Notes: a model not told the origin generated them from the letters alone. A DNA stretch of 64,000 bases from Lacrimispora xylanolytica (GCF_026723765.1 NZ_CP113524.1:2279001-2343000); one strand, 5' to 3'. Positions 8,628 through 17,938 are shown, numbered from the stretch's first letter. Program-made: numbers and translations.

Positions 8628-8951
8628 ATGGAAAAAAATAATGAATATGTTGCTGTATTCAAAGCGTTGGGAGACGATACGCGGTTAAAGATTGTAGAAA
8701 TGTTATCATGTGGTGAACTATGTGCTTGTGACATTTTAGAATCATTTCAAATTACACAGCCTACCCTATCTTATCATATGAAAATATTGACTGAGTCTGG
8801 TCTTGTTATATCGAGAAAAGAAGGTTCCTGGATGCATTATCGCAACAATTCAAATCTTACAGAAGCAGTAAAAGAGTTTTGGGAAGGTATTACCACACCT
8901 TCAGAAGCTTGTATATGCAAAAATAAAAAAGAGATTAATACGTGCCAATAA
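8628..8951 (+). CDS. arsR: ArsR/SmtB family arsenite-responsive repressor (first copy)
   Basis: 107 residues with a winged-helix DNA-binding domain. GELCACDIL (residues 29-37) is the ELCVCDL-type arsenite site, with Cys32 and Cys34 in the DNA-binding helix region and Cys28 nearby. The recognition helix region is TQPTLSYHMKIL. It is the first gene of the arsenic operon, preceded by CAGGAGAG and by the operator-promoter at 8521-8578. It should release DNA when As(III) or Sb(III) binds. Confidence 0.92.
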   Translation: MEKNNEYVAVFKALGDDTRLKIVEMLSCGELCACDILESFQITQPTLSYHMKILTESGLVISRKEGSWMHYRNNSNLTEAVKEFWEGITTPSEACICKNKKEINTCQ

Positions 8952-9051
8952 TATATATTACAGTAAGTCAAAAGAATTGTAACATAATGTTTAACTATGC
9001 ATAGTATATTCCTATATGTGCATATAAACATTAACAAGGAGGAGATAAATA

Positions 9052-9399
9052 ATGGTAGAACTATTTAAAGCGCTGTCAGAAGAAAGCAGACTAAGAATAC
9101 TTGCTTTGCTTATGGAACGGGATATGTGCGTCTGTGAAATAGAAGCTATTCTTAATATGACACAGTCAAACGCATCCAGACATTTATCGGCACTTAAAAG
9201 TAGCGGTATTTTAGTCAGTTATAAAAAAGCACAGTGGACCTATTATCAACTAAGTGACTTTTTTATAGAAAAGAACAAGGAGCTTTGGATCTATTTGCAG
9301 GTGAATTTAAAAGAGATTCCAAGTTATCAACAAGATTATAAGAATAGCTTAGCTGTAAGAGCAAAAAATCTTTGTTCTTGCCAAAGCAATTCGCACTAA
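9052..9399 (+). CDS. ArsR/SmtB family repressor (second copy)
   Basis: 115 residues, winged helix, with MCVCEI at residues 25-30 (Cys26, Cys28) and a recognition helix TQSNASRHLSAL. A C-terminal LCSCQSNSH adds two more cysteines. It differs clearly from the first ArsR, so this is not a recent duplication. The AAGGAGGAG RBS is strong. The 100-bp gap before it holds palindromes (CTATGCATAG at 8995-9004 and TATATGTGCATATA just downstream) that could be its own operator. It probably controls acr3 onward. Confidence 0.9.
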   Translation: MVELFKALSEESRLRILALLMERDMCVCEIEAILNMTQSNASRHLSALKSSGILVSYKKAQWTYYQLSDFFIEKNKELWIYLQVNLKEIPSYQQDYKNSLAVRAKNLCSCQSNSH

Positions 9400-9457
9400 G
9401 GCTGTTTTGATATGGATTATAATATTTATAAGTGTAGCTTAAAGCAGGAGGAATACT

Positions 9458-10513
9458 ATGAGTAAAGAAAATAAGGGGAGATTATCCTTTCTGGATCAGT
9501 TCCTAACACTATGGATTTTTATTACCATGGGAGTTGGGGTCTTAGTAGGATTTATGTTTCCCCAGTTAGGAGAAATATTGGAAGGGATGAGTAGTGGCAC
9601 TATTTCATGGCCAATCGCAATCGGCTTAATCATTATGATGTTTCCTCCTCTAGCTAAAATAAAATACGAAGAATTAGGAAAGGTGGCAAAAAATAAAAAG
9701 GTTCTGGTTCTTTCTTTAGTTCAAAATTGGATTGTTGGTCCGTTGCTCATGTTTGCTCTTGCCGTATTACTTCTACCGGATATGCCAAATTACGCAATTG
9801 GTTTAATCGTCATTGGTTTGGCTCGTTGCATTGCTATGGTAATTGTCTGGAACACACTTGCAAAAGGTGATAATGAATACTGTGCAGCTTTAGTCGCATT
9901 AAATTCTATTTTCCAAATATTTTTTTATTCCGTATATATTTACCTGTTTGTCACGTTATTACCAAAATGGCTCGGTTTGTCCTGGGGTGGCCAGGTAGTT
10001 GATTTCTCAATCTTGGATGTGGCGAAAAGTGTCTTAATTTACTTAGGAATTCCTTTCGCGTTGGGTTTCCTCACCAGATTTGGGTTGTTAAAAATCAAGA
10101 GCAAAGAATGGTATGAAACGAGGTTTCTTCCTAAAATATCACCACTTGCCTTAATTGCACTGTTATATACCATTATGGTGATGTTTGTTCTTAAGGGGCA
10201 GTACATTGTCGAATTGCCGTTTCATGTTGTTAGAATCGCAATTCCTCTCTTAGTTTATTTTACAATCATGTTCCTGGTTAGTTTCTATATGTCATATAAG
10301 CAGGGAGTAAATTACGAACAGACAGTTACTTTGGCTTTTACAGCAGCAAGCAATAACTTTGAACTTGCAATTGCAGTTACCGTAGCAGTATTTGGAATTG
10401 CATCCGATCAGGCATTCGCGGCTGTTATTGGACCTTTAATTGAGGTGCCGGTCATGATTGGTCTAGTGAATCTAGCCTTTGTTTTTAAGAAAAAATACTT
10501 TAAACAAATTTGA
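9458..10513 (+). CDS. acr3: Acr3-family arsenite efflux permease
   Basis: 351 residues with about ten hydrophobic segments. The Acr3 signature [13 protein letters not shown] holds the conserved Cys124 in the predicted fourth helix. [20 protein letters not shown] is the second conserved half-repeat. It is the bile-acid/arsenite symporter fold, and it exports As(OH)3 across the cytoplasmic membrane using the proton motive force. AGCAGGAGGAA precedes the ATG. It sits between the second arsR and arsC in the order expected for an ars operon. Confidence 0.95.
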   Translation: MSKENKGRLSFLDQFLTLWIFITMGVGVLVGFMFPQLGEILEGMSSGTISWPIAIGLIIMMFPPLAKIKYEELGKVAKNKKVLVLSLVQNWIVGPLLMFALAVLLLPDMPNYAIGLIVIGLARCIAMVIVWNTLAKGDNEYCAALVALNSIFQIFFYSVYIYLFVTLLPKWLGLSWGGQVVDFSILDVAKSVLIYLGIPFALGFLTRFGLLKIKSKEWYETRFLPKISPLALIALLYTIMVMFVLKGQYIVELPFHVVRIAIPLLVYFTIMFLVSFYMSYKQGVNYEQTVTLAFTAASNNFELAIAVTVAVFGIASDQAFAAVIGPLIEVPVMIGLVNLAFVFKKKYFKQI

Positions 10514-10532
10514 TGTATTAAGGAGAAAACGC

Positions 10533-10955
10533 ATGAGTTTAAATCATACAGTTAATAAGCCAAAGGTAGCCTTTATATGCGTACATAATTCCTGCCGAAG
10601 TCAGATGGCAGAAGCATTAGGAAAGCATTTTGCTAGTGATGTATTTGAAAGCTATTCCGCAGGAATCGAGTTAAAGGACCGTATCAATCAAGATGCAGTA
10701 CGTTTAATAAAGCAAAAGTACGATATTGATATGGAGGAAACACAGAAAATCAAGTTGTTAGAAGACATTCCAAATCCCGATGTAGTCATTACGATGGGAT
10801 GCAACGTAAAGTGCCCAGCTCTACCTTGCAAATTAAGGGAAGATTGGGGCTTAGAAGATCCGTCCGAAAAAAACGATGAAGAATTTTTTAAGATAATAAA
10901 TCAAATTGAACACAACATATTAGAGTTAAAAGAACGCCTGTCAAATGGCTTATAG
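10533..10955 (+). CDS. arsC: Arsenate reductase, low-molecular-weight phosphatase type
   Basis: 140 residues. The P-loop CVHNSCRS (Cys16 nucleophile, Arg22) and the MGCNVKCPALPC region (Cys90, Cys94, Cys99) give the redox relay of thioredoxin-coupled ArsC. WGLEDPS is also conserved. It reduces arsenate to arsenite, which Acr3 then exports. The start at 10533 follows TAAGGAG; an in-frame upstream ATG at 10479 would overlap acr3 and has no RBS. Confidence 0.95.
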   Translation: MSLNHTVNKPKVAFICVHNSCRSQMAEALGKHFASDVFESYSAGIELKDRINQDAVRLIKQKYDIDMEETQKIKLLEDIPNPDVVITMGCNVKCPALPCKLREDWGLEDPSEKNDEEFFKIINQIEHNILELKERLSNGL

Positions 10956-10994
10956 GTGTTACAAAGTAATATTGCAGTGAGGAAAAACACTTTT

Positions 10995-11027
10995 TTATAT
11001 AAATTGATGCGAACTCAATTTATATAA
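10995..11027 (+). promoter_or_regulatory. Perfect inverted repeat upstream of arsD
   Basis: TTATATAAATTG (10995-11006) is mirrored by CAATTTATATAA (11016-11027) around a 9-base centre. There is no T tail, so an operator is more likely than a terminator. It may be a second ArsR site controlling arsDA separately, or an RNA processing hairpin. Confidence 0.5.
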
Positions 11028-11060
11028 GTATAACTATTGAATTGAATTGGAGGTAATATC

Positions 11061-11432
11061 ATGAACAAGATGCAAATTTTTGAACCTGCAATGTGCTGCT
11101 CAACCGGATTATGTGGAGTGGGGGTGGATCCAGAGCTTCTTAGGATTTCGACTATCTTGAATACGCTCAAAAAAAGGGGGATTGTAATTGAACGGTTTAA
11201 TCTTTCAAATTCACCCCAAGAGTTTATTAAAAATAAAACGGTGAACGAATTTATTAATGTGAATGGGGTAGATGAATTACCAATTATTATATTGAACGGG
11301 CAAATAGTAATAGCTGGAAGATATCCGACTAATGATGAGTTTTCAAGTATGCTTGGTATTCCGGCTAATATATTGGGAGGAAGTTCAAAAACTTCAGGTA
11401 GCTGCGGATGTTCAGGGGGAAATTGTTGTTAA
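11061..11432 (+). CDS. arsD: ArsD arsenic metallochaperone
   Basis: 123 residues. Cys12, Cys13 and Cys18 in PAMCCSTGLCG form the arsenite-binding site that hands As(III) to ArsA. The C-terminus GSCGCSGGNCC supplies further vicinal cysteines. The fold is thioredoxin-like, with DELPIIILNGQIVIAGRYPT conserved. AATTGGAGG precedes the ATG. It is directly upstream of arsA, as is usual for arsDA. Confidence 0.94.
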   Translation: MNKMQIFEPAMCCSTGLCGVGVDPELLRISTILNTLKKRGIVIERFNLSNSPQEFIKNKTVNEFINVNGVDELPIIILNGQIVIAGRYPTNDEFSSMLGIPANILGGSSKTSGSCGCSGGNCC

Positions 11433-11480
11433 TTAAAATAGATATGTATCTTATTCTTGGTTATAACTGGAGGTTTTATA

Positions 11481-13223
11481 GTGGAGATTTTCAATCCGCA
11501 ATTAATTGCGCTTACCAAATATCTGTTTTTCACAGGAAAGGGTGGCGTAGGAAAAACATCTACTGCCTGTGCTACCGCTGTCAATCTTGCAGATAGCGGA
11601 AAAAAGGTGCTTTTAATAAGTACTGATCCCGCTTCAAATTTGCAGGATGTATTTAATGCCGAACTTACTAGCAAAGGTGTTGCCATCAAAGATGTGCCGA
11701 ATCTTTTTGTGGCAAATTTAGATCCAATTCAGGCTGCGGCTGAATACAGAGAGAGTGTCATTGCTCCCTATCGTGGAAAGCTACCAGAGGCTGTAATCAA
11801 TAATATGGAGGAGCAGCTTTCAGGTTCTTGTACGGTTGAAATTGCGGCATTTAATGAATTTACTAATTTTATTGCCAATGAAACAATCCAGGAAGATTAT
11901 GATTACGTAATATTTGACACCGCTCCTACAGGGCATACGCTAAGAATGCTACAATTGCCTTCGGCATGGAGTAACTTTATTAGTGAAAGCACTCATGGAG
12001 CCTCCTGTCTTGGTCAGCTTTCTGGATTGGAAAGTAAAAAGGAGATCTATAAAAAGGCAGTAGAGACTCTTTCCAATAATAAATTAACTACATTATTACT
12101 TGTTACTCGACCAGAATCATCTCCGCTAAAAGAGGCAGAGCGTGCATCGAAAGAACTTGCTGATATTGGCGTAAATAATCAGCTTTTAATAATCAATGGT
12201 CTGATTAGTACTTTTGATGATTACATTTCTGAAAGCTTATTTTATAAGCAAAAAAATGCATTAGAGGAGATATCGGAAACATTTAAACAGTTAAATTTTT
12301 ATCAAATTCCTCTAAGAGCTTATAATATAACTGGAATAGATAATGTTAGAGCATTTCTTACGTCAGATAATTATATACCATCTAATGAAATCGTGAGAGC
12401 GGAGAGTATAGCACGGCTAGCAGATATTGTGAATGACCTATATCAAAACCATAAAAGAGTTATATTCACAATGGGCAAAGGAGGTGTAGGAAAAACTACA
12501 ATTGCTGCGGCAATTGCTATGGGCTTAGCAGAAAAAGGAGAAAAAGTACACCTTGCAACAACTGACCCAGCAGCTCATCTTAAACTGGTTATAGACGAAA
12601 ACCAGAAAATAACAATGAGTCATATTGATGAGCATGCGGAGCTAAAAAAGTACCAGGAGGAAGTTCTTGACAAAGCAAGAGAGACATTGACTGATGAGGA
12701 CATAGCCTATGTTGAGGAGGATCTACGTTCACCTTGCACTCAAGAAATTGCAGTTTTTCGTGCTTTTGCTCAAATAGTTGAAAAGGCGGAAAAAGAGATT
12801 GTTGTCATTGACACTGCACCAACTGGGCACACCTTATTACTTCTGGATTCTACACAAAACTATCATCGGGAAATAGAGCGATCTCAGGGTGATATTCCAG
12901 AATCAGTAAAAAAACTTCTTCCTAAATTACGTAACGATAATGAAACCGAAGTAATTATTGTTACATTAGCTGAAGCAACTCCGGTTTATGAAGCTTTAAG
13001 ATTGGAAGAAGATTTGAAACGTGCTAACATTGCAACTAAGTGGTGGATAATCAATTCTTCCATTTATCAAACAAAGACATCGAATCAAATGTTAGCTGCC
13101 AAAGCAAGCAATGAGGTAGAATGGATTAATAGAGTGGATGAGCATACAAACGGTAAATTTGCTATAATAGACTGGAGTCCTTATGATATCAAAGGAGATA
13201 AATTAAAAAATCTCTTTGAATAA
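11481..13223 (+). CDS. arsA: ArsA arsenical pump-driving ATPase (duplicated domain)
   Basis: 580 residues made of two homologous P-loop halves. The first Walker A GKGGVGKT is at 19-26 with DTAPTGHTLRML downstream; the second Walker A GKGGVGKT is near 334-341 with DTAPTGHTLLLL. Normal full-length ArsA. It receives As(III) from ArsD and drives efflux; coupling to an Acr3-type permease is inferred here. The start is GTG at 11481, chosen because GGAGG lies seven bases upstream; an upstream TTG at 11457 lacks an RBS. Confidence 0.94.
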   Translation: MEIFNPQLIALTKYLFFTGKGGVGKTSTACATAVNLADSGKKVLLISTDPASNLQDVFNAELTSKGVAIKDVPNLFVANLDPIQAAAEYRESVIAPYRGKLPEAVINNMEEQLSGSCTVEIAAFNEFTNFIANETIQEDYDYVIFDTAPTGHTLRMLQLPSAWSNFISESTHGASCLGQLSGLESKKEIYKKAVETLSNNKLTTLLLVTRPESSPLKEAERASKELADIGVNNQLLIINGLISTFDDYISESLFYKQKNALEEISETFKQLNFYQIPLRAYNITGIDNVRAFLTSDNYIPSNEIVRAESIARLADIVNDLYQNHKRVIFTMGKGGVGKTTIAAAIAMGLAEKGEKVHLATTDPAAHLKLVIDENQKITMSHIDEHAELKKYQEEVLDKARETLTDEDIAYVEEDLRSPCTQEIAVFRAFAQIVEKAEKEIVVIDTAPTGHTLLLLDSTQNYHREIERSQGDIPESVKKLLPKLRNDNETEVIIVTLAEATPVYEALRLEEDLKRANIATKWWIINSSIYQTKTSNQMLAAKASNEVEWINRVDEHTNGKFAIIDWSPYDIKGDKLKNLFE

Positions 13224-13252
13224 TTTTCAATATAATCAATTCATATATTTCA

Positions 13253-13295
13253 ATCCAGGCCTCTATATTCAAAGAATAAGTATAGAGGCCTGGAT
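13253..13295 (+). terminator. Hairpin terminator after the ars operon
   Basis: A 15-bp perfect stem, ATCCAGGCCTCTATA (13253-13267) with its complement at 13281-13295. The T tail is weak, so termination efficiency is uncertain. Confidence 0.6.
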
Positions 13296-13362
13296 CATTT
13301 AGCAGAAGCGCATAGAATCTGAATAGAGATCTAATGGTTAAAAACAAAACCGAAAATTTTCC

Positions 13363-13487
13363 GACAAAACTCCGGAAGTCTTGAAATCCTTATAAAGACT
13401 AGGCAGGGATGGTTTTGTGGCAAATATTTGGAAAACGGCAAAACCCCGAAAACGACATTTCGAAATATCTGAGTTTTGTCGTTTTTT
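13363..13487 (+). repeat. Element-end block B (copy of the block at 8352-8474)
   Basis: It aligns with 8352-8474 over about 120 bp with few gaps: ACTCCGGAAGTC, CCTTATAAAGACT, GGTTTTGTGGCA, GAAAACGGCAAAACCC (13431-13446), AAAACGACA (13449-13457) and TTTTGTCGTTTTTTAT. It lies right of the ars operon in the same orientation as block A, so the operon sits between direct repeats. Confidence 0.75.
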
Positions 13488-13669
13488 ATTGTGATAATGA
13501 ATTATGCATGAGTGGTATCGCAGATAAAAGCAACAAAACTATTTTTACGAGCCCTGATTCATTTGGTAGTGTTTCTTACTCCTAAACGTTGACTTAGAGA
13601 AAATTTTTATATTGAATCTCCCTTAAACTTCCATAAAATGGTATTATAATATACAAAGGAGAATTGCAT

Positions 13670-14335
13670 ATGTTGATGGAAGAATTACTAAATATTTATG
13701 ATGAAAAGATTTTTAATAATAAACACTTTTTTTTACGCCTAAAGAAAGGCGAAAAGATTATTATGATATCAATGTTGCTATGTTTAATAGCATATATTAT
13801 TTTAATATTTATATTTCAGGATAACACAAAAGGGTTTTTAGTAAGTTTGGGAGTGGTGGTTATACTCGTTTGCTTTTTAACATGGCTGAATAACAAATTA
13901 TATCATAAAGATATGAAGGAAAAAATCAAGAACTTTAAAACATATCATCTTGAAGAGTTAAAGAAAATTTTGAAAAGACATGATCATTACTATTATAGCA
14001 CTCGGCAGATAGATACGATTATTGAATGGTGTGATACGGAAGCTCAAAGGGAAAGCAACTTTTTAACTTCTATACGCCCTATCAGTACATTTGCAGCAGT
14101 TGTATTTATACCAGTAAGTATGATGATTTTAGATAAGTGTTTGGGAAACGAAGTTAATAGACAGTTTATAAGCATTGTGGTTATATATGGTATATCCTAC
14201 CTTTTGGTCTTTCTTTTATGGCTTTGTTATGGTCCTATAATTAAAGATATCCTCAACCGAAGAGAACGAATGGCAGAGAAACTGGCTAATGACCTTCGAA
14301 ATCTTAAATTGAATGAACCAAGAATTCCAGATTAA
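13670..14335 (+). CDS. Membrane protein of unknown function (four predicted helices)
   Basis: About 221 residues. Two hydrophobic hairpins, at about 31-73 and 130-190, flank a charged, Tyr/His-rich cytoplasmic segment (about 75-128); the tail is basic and charged. The family is not recognised. The layout resembles small membrane-embedded effectors of defence islands, but no motif proves it. ATG 13670 is chosen because AAAGGAG lies eight bases upstream, with TATAAT at 13645-13650. Its C-terminus matches a fragment at 18877-18963, so a paralogue once stood there. Confidence 0.6.
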   Translation: MLMEELLNIYDEKIFNNKHFFLRLKKGEKIIMISMLLCLIAYIILIFIFQDNTKGFLVSLGVVVILVCFLTWLNNKLYHKDMKEKIKNFKTYHLEELKKILKRHDHYYYSTRQIDTIIEWCDTEAQRESNFLTSIRPISTFAAVVFIPVSMMILDKCLGNEVNRQFISIVVIYGISYLLVFLLWLCYGPIIKDILNRRERMAEKLANDLRNLKLNEPRIPD

Positions 14336-14432
14336 TGATTTTAAATCTGAGGCTAACTGGTGTTAGTATATAAGTATGGACACGAAAAGTTTAACACGAT
14401 AAAATACCAATAAGAAAGGTGTGTGTTAAACA

Positions 14433-14708
14433 ATGTCCCAAAACGGTATTCGATATACGGATGAATTTAAAAAGCAATTAGTAGATTTGTATCAAGCTGG
14501 TAGTTCTGTCAGCTACCTCAGTCGCGAGTATGGTGTCTCAAACGTAACGATTTATAAATGGATTAAAGAGCTATCCCCAATCAAGGTATCTGAAAAGGAA
14601 GAAGTTACTTCTAAGGAATACGAAAACATGAAAAAACGTATTGCTGAACTTGAAATGGAGAATGAAATATTAAAAAAAGCTACCGCCATATTCGCAAGAA
14701 AACGATAG
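14433..14708 (+). CDS. IS3-family transposase OrfA
   Basis: 91 residues: an N-terminal helix-turn-helix (YTDEFKKQLVDLY, REYGVSNVTIYKWIKE) followed by a leucine-zipper-like helix (about 60-88). This is the DNA-binding subunit of IS3 transposases. A run of seven A then G (14672-14679) fits the programmed -1 slippage that fuses OrfA to OrfB. Alone it can only bind the ends. Confidence 0.88.
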   Translation: MSQNGIRYTDEFKKQLVDLYQAGSSVSYLSREYGVSNVTIYKWIKELSPIKVSEKEEVTSKEYENMKKRIAELEMENEILKKATAIFARKR

Positions 14709-15495
14709 AAGAAATCGTTACATTCATCGACAGATACAAATCAATCTATACCGTAAAACTTATATGCAAAGCCTTACGCTTCCCTAGAAGTACTTATTAT
14801 AAGGCTCTTGTTCGTGTACCATCAAATCGGAAAGTCGCTGCTGACAGACTAAAAGTCAAAATCAAAAAGATTTGGCTGGAGAGCAAAGCCCGTTATGGAG
14901 CCCCTAAAATCCATAAGGTGTTACTTAGCAAAGGGGAAAAAGTCAGTTTAAAACGTATCCAGCGTTACATGAAAGATATGAAAATCCGATCCATCGTTGT
15001 AAAGAAATTTCGTTATCATTCAGAAAAAAGCGTTTCTGATGAAAAAGAAAACATTCTGAATCGTGATTTCAGTACAACAGGAATTAATCAAAAGTGGTGT
15101 ACCGATATCACTTATATTTTTACTGTTAAAGATGGGTGGACTTATCTTGCATCAGTAATGGGGATCTACACAGCAAAAAAATCATTGGATATGCCTATGA
15201 TACTTCTATGACAGCAGAATTGGCTGTGAAGGCCGTAGAGAATGCCTGCATAAATGTAAAGTCAACAGAAGGAGTTATCCTCCATTTCAGTCGGAGAGGA
15301 AATCCATATGATAATGCTTGTATAGAATCCTTTCATTCTTTATTAAAAAAGGAAGAAATAAATCACCAAAGATACCCTGATTTTAATACGGCCCGGAGAG
15401 CAGTATTTGAATATATTGAATCTTGGTACAATCGAAAAAGGATTCATAGTGCAATTAATTATATGACTCCTCAGGCGGCTCATGAGGCTGCCTGA
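14682..15495 (+). pseudogene. IS3-family transposase OrfB, frameshifted and internally deleted
   Basis: The frame starting with IVTFIDRYKS carries the HTH_21 region and the first catalytic Asp in WCTDITYI. A frameshift in GGGG (15160-15163) splits it. The second frame resumes at DLHSKKIIGYAYD and holds the last catalytic Glu in NACIESFH. The usual HSDxGSQY segment with the second Asp, about 25-30 residues, is missing: ILH joins directly to FSRRGNPYDN. The enzyme is dead. Confidence 0.88.
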
Positions 15496-15531
15496 TTCTC
15501 AGAGAGAGAAGTTAAACTTTTTGTGTCTACA

Positions 15532-16106
15532 ATATTGACACAAGTCCAAACGAAAGTGAAATTTATAAATTAAAGAAACTTAGAATTACGTAACTTAAGA
15601 TATTATAATACCCTAAATCAATATTTGGGGGACGAAAGAATTGATCTTTATTATAAGATTATATTGATGTAAAAATATGAAAATAATTAAATGGTGTCAA
15701 CTTTAGGAATGGAATCGGTACCAGTTTTATAAATCAAAATATAAATATAAAATCTCTCAAGCTATATACTCAGAGTATATTGTGACTCGAGAGATTTTTG
15801 CAATTTAAGAAACTATACTGAATTATTGACTTATTATTTTTTACGACCTGCTATTTACACGGGTACAATAGTAATTTATTTACTTGAAACTATATTTTCA
15901 TACAATAATTTGATATAATAGAAGCATCAAAATGTAAAATGTAGGAATTAGTCTTAAATTGCATCATTTTAATCAAATCTATTTATAACAATAATGTGAC
16001 GTTGAAATTTAAGTTTGCAAGAGAAAACAATCTTGATCTATAATATTTAAAAATGGTCAGAACAATCTGATAATCCACAAGTATAGCAAGGAATAGGAGA
16101 TTTTCT
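15532..16106. other. AT-rich non-coding stretch
   Basis: No gene is supported here. One hairpin is visible, listed separately at 15749-15800. The rest looks like decayed sequence right of the IS. Confidence 0.5.
15749..15800 (+). terminator. Hairpin with T tail
   Basis: AATCTCTC (15751-15758) pairs with GAGAGATT (15789-15796), an inner TATATA/TATAT pair extends the stem, and T residues follow. The gene it served is not visible. Confidence 0.5.
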
Positions 16107-16649
16107 ATGAGCGATACTGGGCATATTACTCTTTGGAATGTTGAATGTATTTTTGTTGAAGAAAGCGATGATATTTCAATCGTCCAATCCGTTAAAGATG
16201 CCTTGATTATCCACGTTGATGAGTATCTAAGAGAAGGATTGGAACAAGAAGAAACGGACTTTTTGAATAATGCGAAAGACCCATATCACAATTAGGGACA
16301 CAGTTTGGGCAAAAAAGAAAGATTGTAAATGCATATAAGATTCTGCATAACGCCCTGGATAGTTCAATAGAACACATTTTTTACCAACCAGAATTTAGAT
16401 TAAAAGGTCCGTTGCAGACGGCTAATCTTAATAATATTGCAGAGTTCTTAGCAGGTCAAAGAGGTGCAGTTGCCCATGGCAGCTTTTTAGATACTTTTTC
16501 TGATGTAGATGCGCAAAAGATACGTTTCCTGGAAATTCTTACATACTCTCAATTACTTAAAGTGTTGAACTGGAGGATGCAGATATCGAGCGCGTAATTG
16601 GGACATTATTTGTATGCAATTTTGTACTGTTTCAGGAAAAGTATCACTG
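16107..16649 (+). pseudogene. Frameshifted HEPN-domain gene (ApeA-like C-terminal part)
   Basis: An intact RBS (TAGGAG) and ATG start a 62-codon frame. A single frame slip near 16275-16282 joins it to a second frame reading FGQKRKIVNAYKILHNAL and later AGQRGAVAHGS, which holds the R-x4-H pair of HEPN ribonucleases. A second slip near 16560 restores a tail ending at 16649. Rejoined, it would be about 180 residues. It is probably a dead paralogue or fragment of the ApeA-type HEPN gene at 23040. Confidence 0.6.
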
Positions 16650-16700
16650 ATAGTGACGACAAATTGGATGGAATAGGAATGTTAATAGAAAGGATAATAT

Positions 16701-17762
16701 ATGATGAAAAAAGGCATGGGAAAGCAATTTGATTATTGTGGACTAAAAAATATGGAGGCTCTTAAGTTCTATGAACAATATGTCAGTAGTTTGTTACAAA
16801 CCTATCAGCCTTCAAATAATCAATATAATAAAAAAGGCAAAAGAGAACTAAGTTTAGAATATTCCTGGGTGGATGAATTCCAAGCCAGTGGATTCGAAGC
16901 GAAGACTGATAGTATCACTATTAATGTGCAACTCATATTAACAGTTTATAGCTTATTTTATGATTTAGTAAACAATAACTCGCCTATATTAAATCTTTCA
17001 GGGATTACAGCACAACACAAATGCACAGAAAAAAAAATCATACTATGTAATCCCACTAATCCTGGAGAGATTATTTTTAATAGTATGTATATATCTGATG
17101 ACCCGATTAGAAATAACTTAGCAGAATTTTTATCTATGTATGCTGTTAAATTTATTGTTGCTCATGAATTTTCACACGTATATGGTGGTCACACAAAATA
17201 TTATAAAGAAGTCGCAAGCAAAAAAGATGCCGAGATCAAAAAAATAAAATCTGACAAAATAAAGGTACTTAAATATTACCTCGATATACAGGCAATGGAA
17301 TTGGATGCTGATACATTTGCTGCTACTAGAATTGTCATGGAAGCGCTTTCAATGTTTAAAGAAAAAAAGATAGATATACATTTAGATAATAATGCTAATT
17401 TTCTCAAAATACCTTTTTTGGCTATGCATGGTGTGTATTTTATTCTTAGAGACAAATGGGAAAATGATGGTGAGGACCAGGAACATCCATCGACTTATAT
17501 TAGGGAGGAAGCGGCAATTGGGGCTGGGATATCAGCTTTGGAACAATATGAGGAATCAGTAGATCATGAACTTATTTTGGCTTCGTTAACAGAATTTGAA
17601 AAGATAAAAGGTGCTGAAAAGGACGGCTTTGCTGAATATGTTCAAAAGAATTGTGTGTTATTACATGAATCGGCAGAAAAGTTAAGGAGCATTTTTCTTG
17701 ATAGAATAGCTCCAATAATTAAGCCAGAGAGTCGTATGCCAATTGAAGGAATAGATTATTAG
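16701..17762 (+). CDS. Zincin-type metallopeptidase domain protein
   Basis: 353 residues, no signal peptide. AHEFSHVYGGH at residues 154-164 is an HExxH zinc site (His155, Glu156, His159). AMELDADTFAA at about 198-207 supplies the third ligand in the ExxAD style. The layout resembles M48-like or Lit/U49-like intracellular zincins, some of which act in phage exclusion; the assignment beyond zincin is inference. GAAAGGA precedes the ATG. Neighbours are a HEPN pseudogene and unrecognised remnants, with defence genes further on. Confidence 0.65.
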   Translation: MMKKGMGKQFDYCGLKNMEALKFYEQYVSSLLQTYQPSNNQYNKKGKRELSLEYSWVDEFQASGFEAKTDSITINVQLILTVYSLFYDLVNNNSPILNLSGITAQHKCTEKKIILCNPTNPGEIIFNSMYISDDPIRNNLAEFLSMYAVKFIVAHEFSHVYGGHTKYYKEVASKKDAEIKKIKSDKIKVLKYYLDIQAMELDADTFAATRIVMEALSMFKEKKIDIHLDNNANFLKIPFLAMHGVYFILRDKWENDGEDQEHPSTYIREEAAIGAGISALEQYEESVDHELILASLTEFEKIKGAEKDGFAEYVQKNCVLLHESAEKLRSIFLDRIAPIIKPESRMPIEGIDY

Positions 17763-17938
17763 CCATGTTAATATTAAATGAAAAAGAATAAGATGAAAAA
17801 ACTTTTGAGTGCAAAGAAACAGCACATCATACTAATTGACGGCATTGATAATGTGGAAGGAGGTGTCTATGAATTATATACAAAATGGAGTAATAGAGTA
17901 ATGTTATATTGATCTTATTTAATCTACAGGAGAAAAGT

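Larger units (their letters stand above)
14375..15531 (+). mobile_element. Decayed IS3-family insertion sequence
   Basis: Terminal inverted repeats are visible: TGGACACGAAAAGTTTAAC (14377-14395) and, at 15511-15529, the complement of TAGACACAAAAAGTTTAAC (17 of 19 matching). Inside are orfA and a broken orfB. No convincing target duplication is left at the ends. The element is inactive, since the transposase is frameshifted and lacks one catalytic acid. Confidence 0.85.

Noticed and set aside
14371..15534. Target-site duplication of the IS3 copy
   Set aside because: The bases next to the two ends (AAG and ATA) do not match, so no duplication can be claimed.
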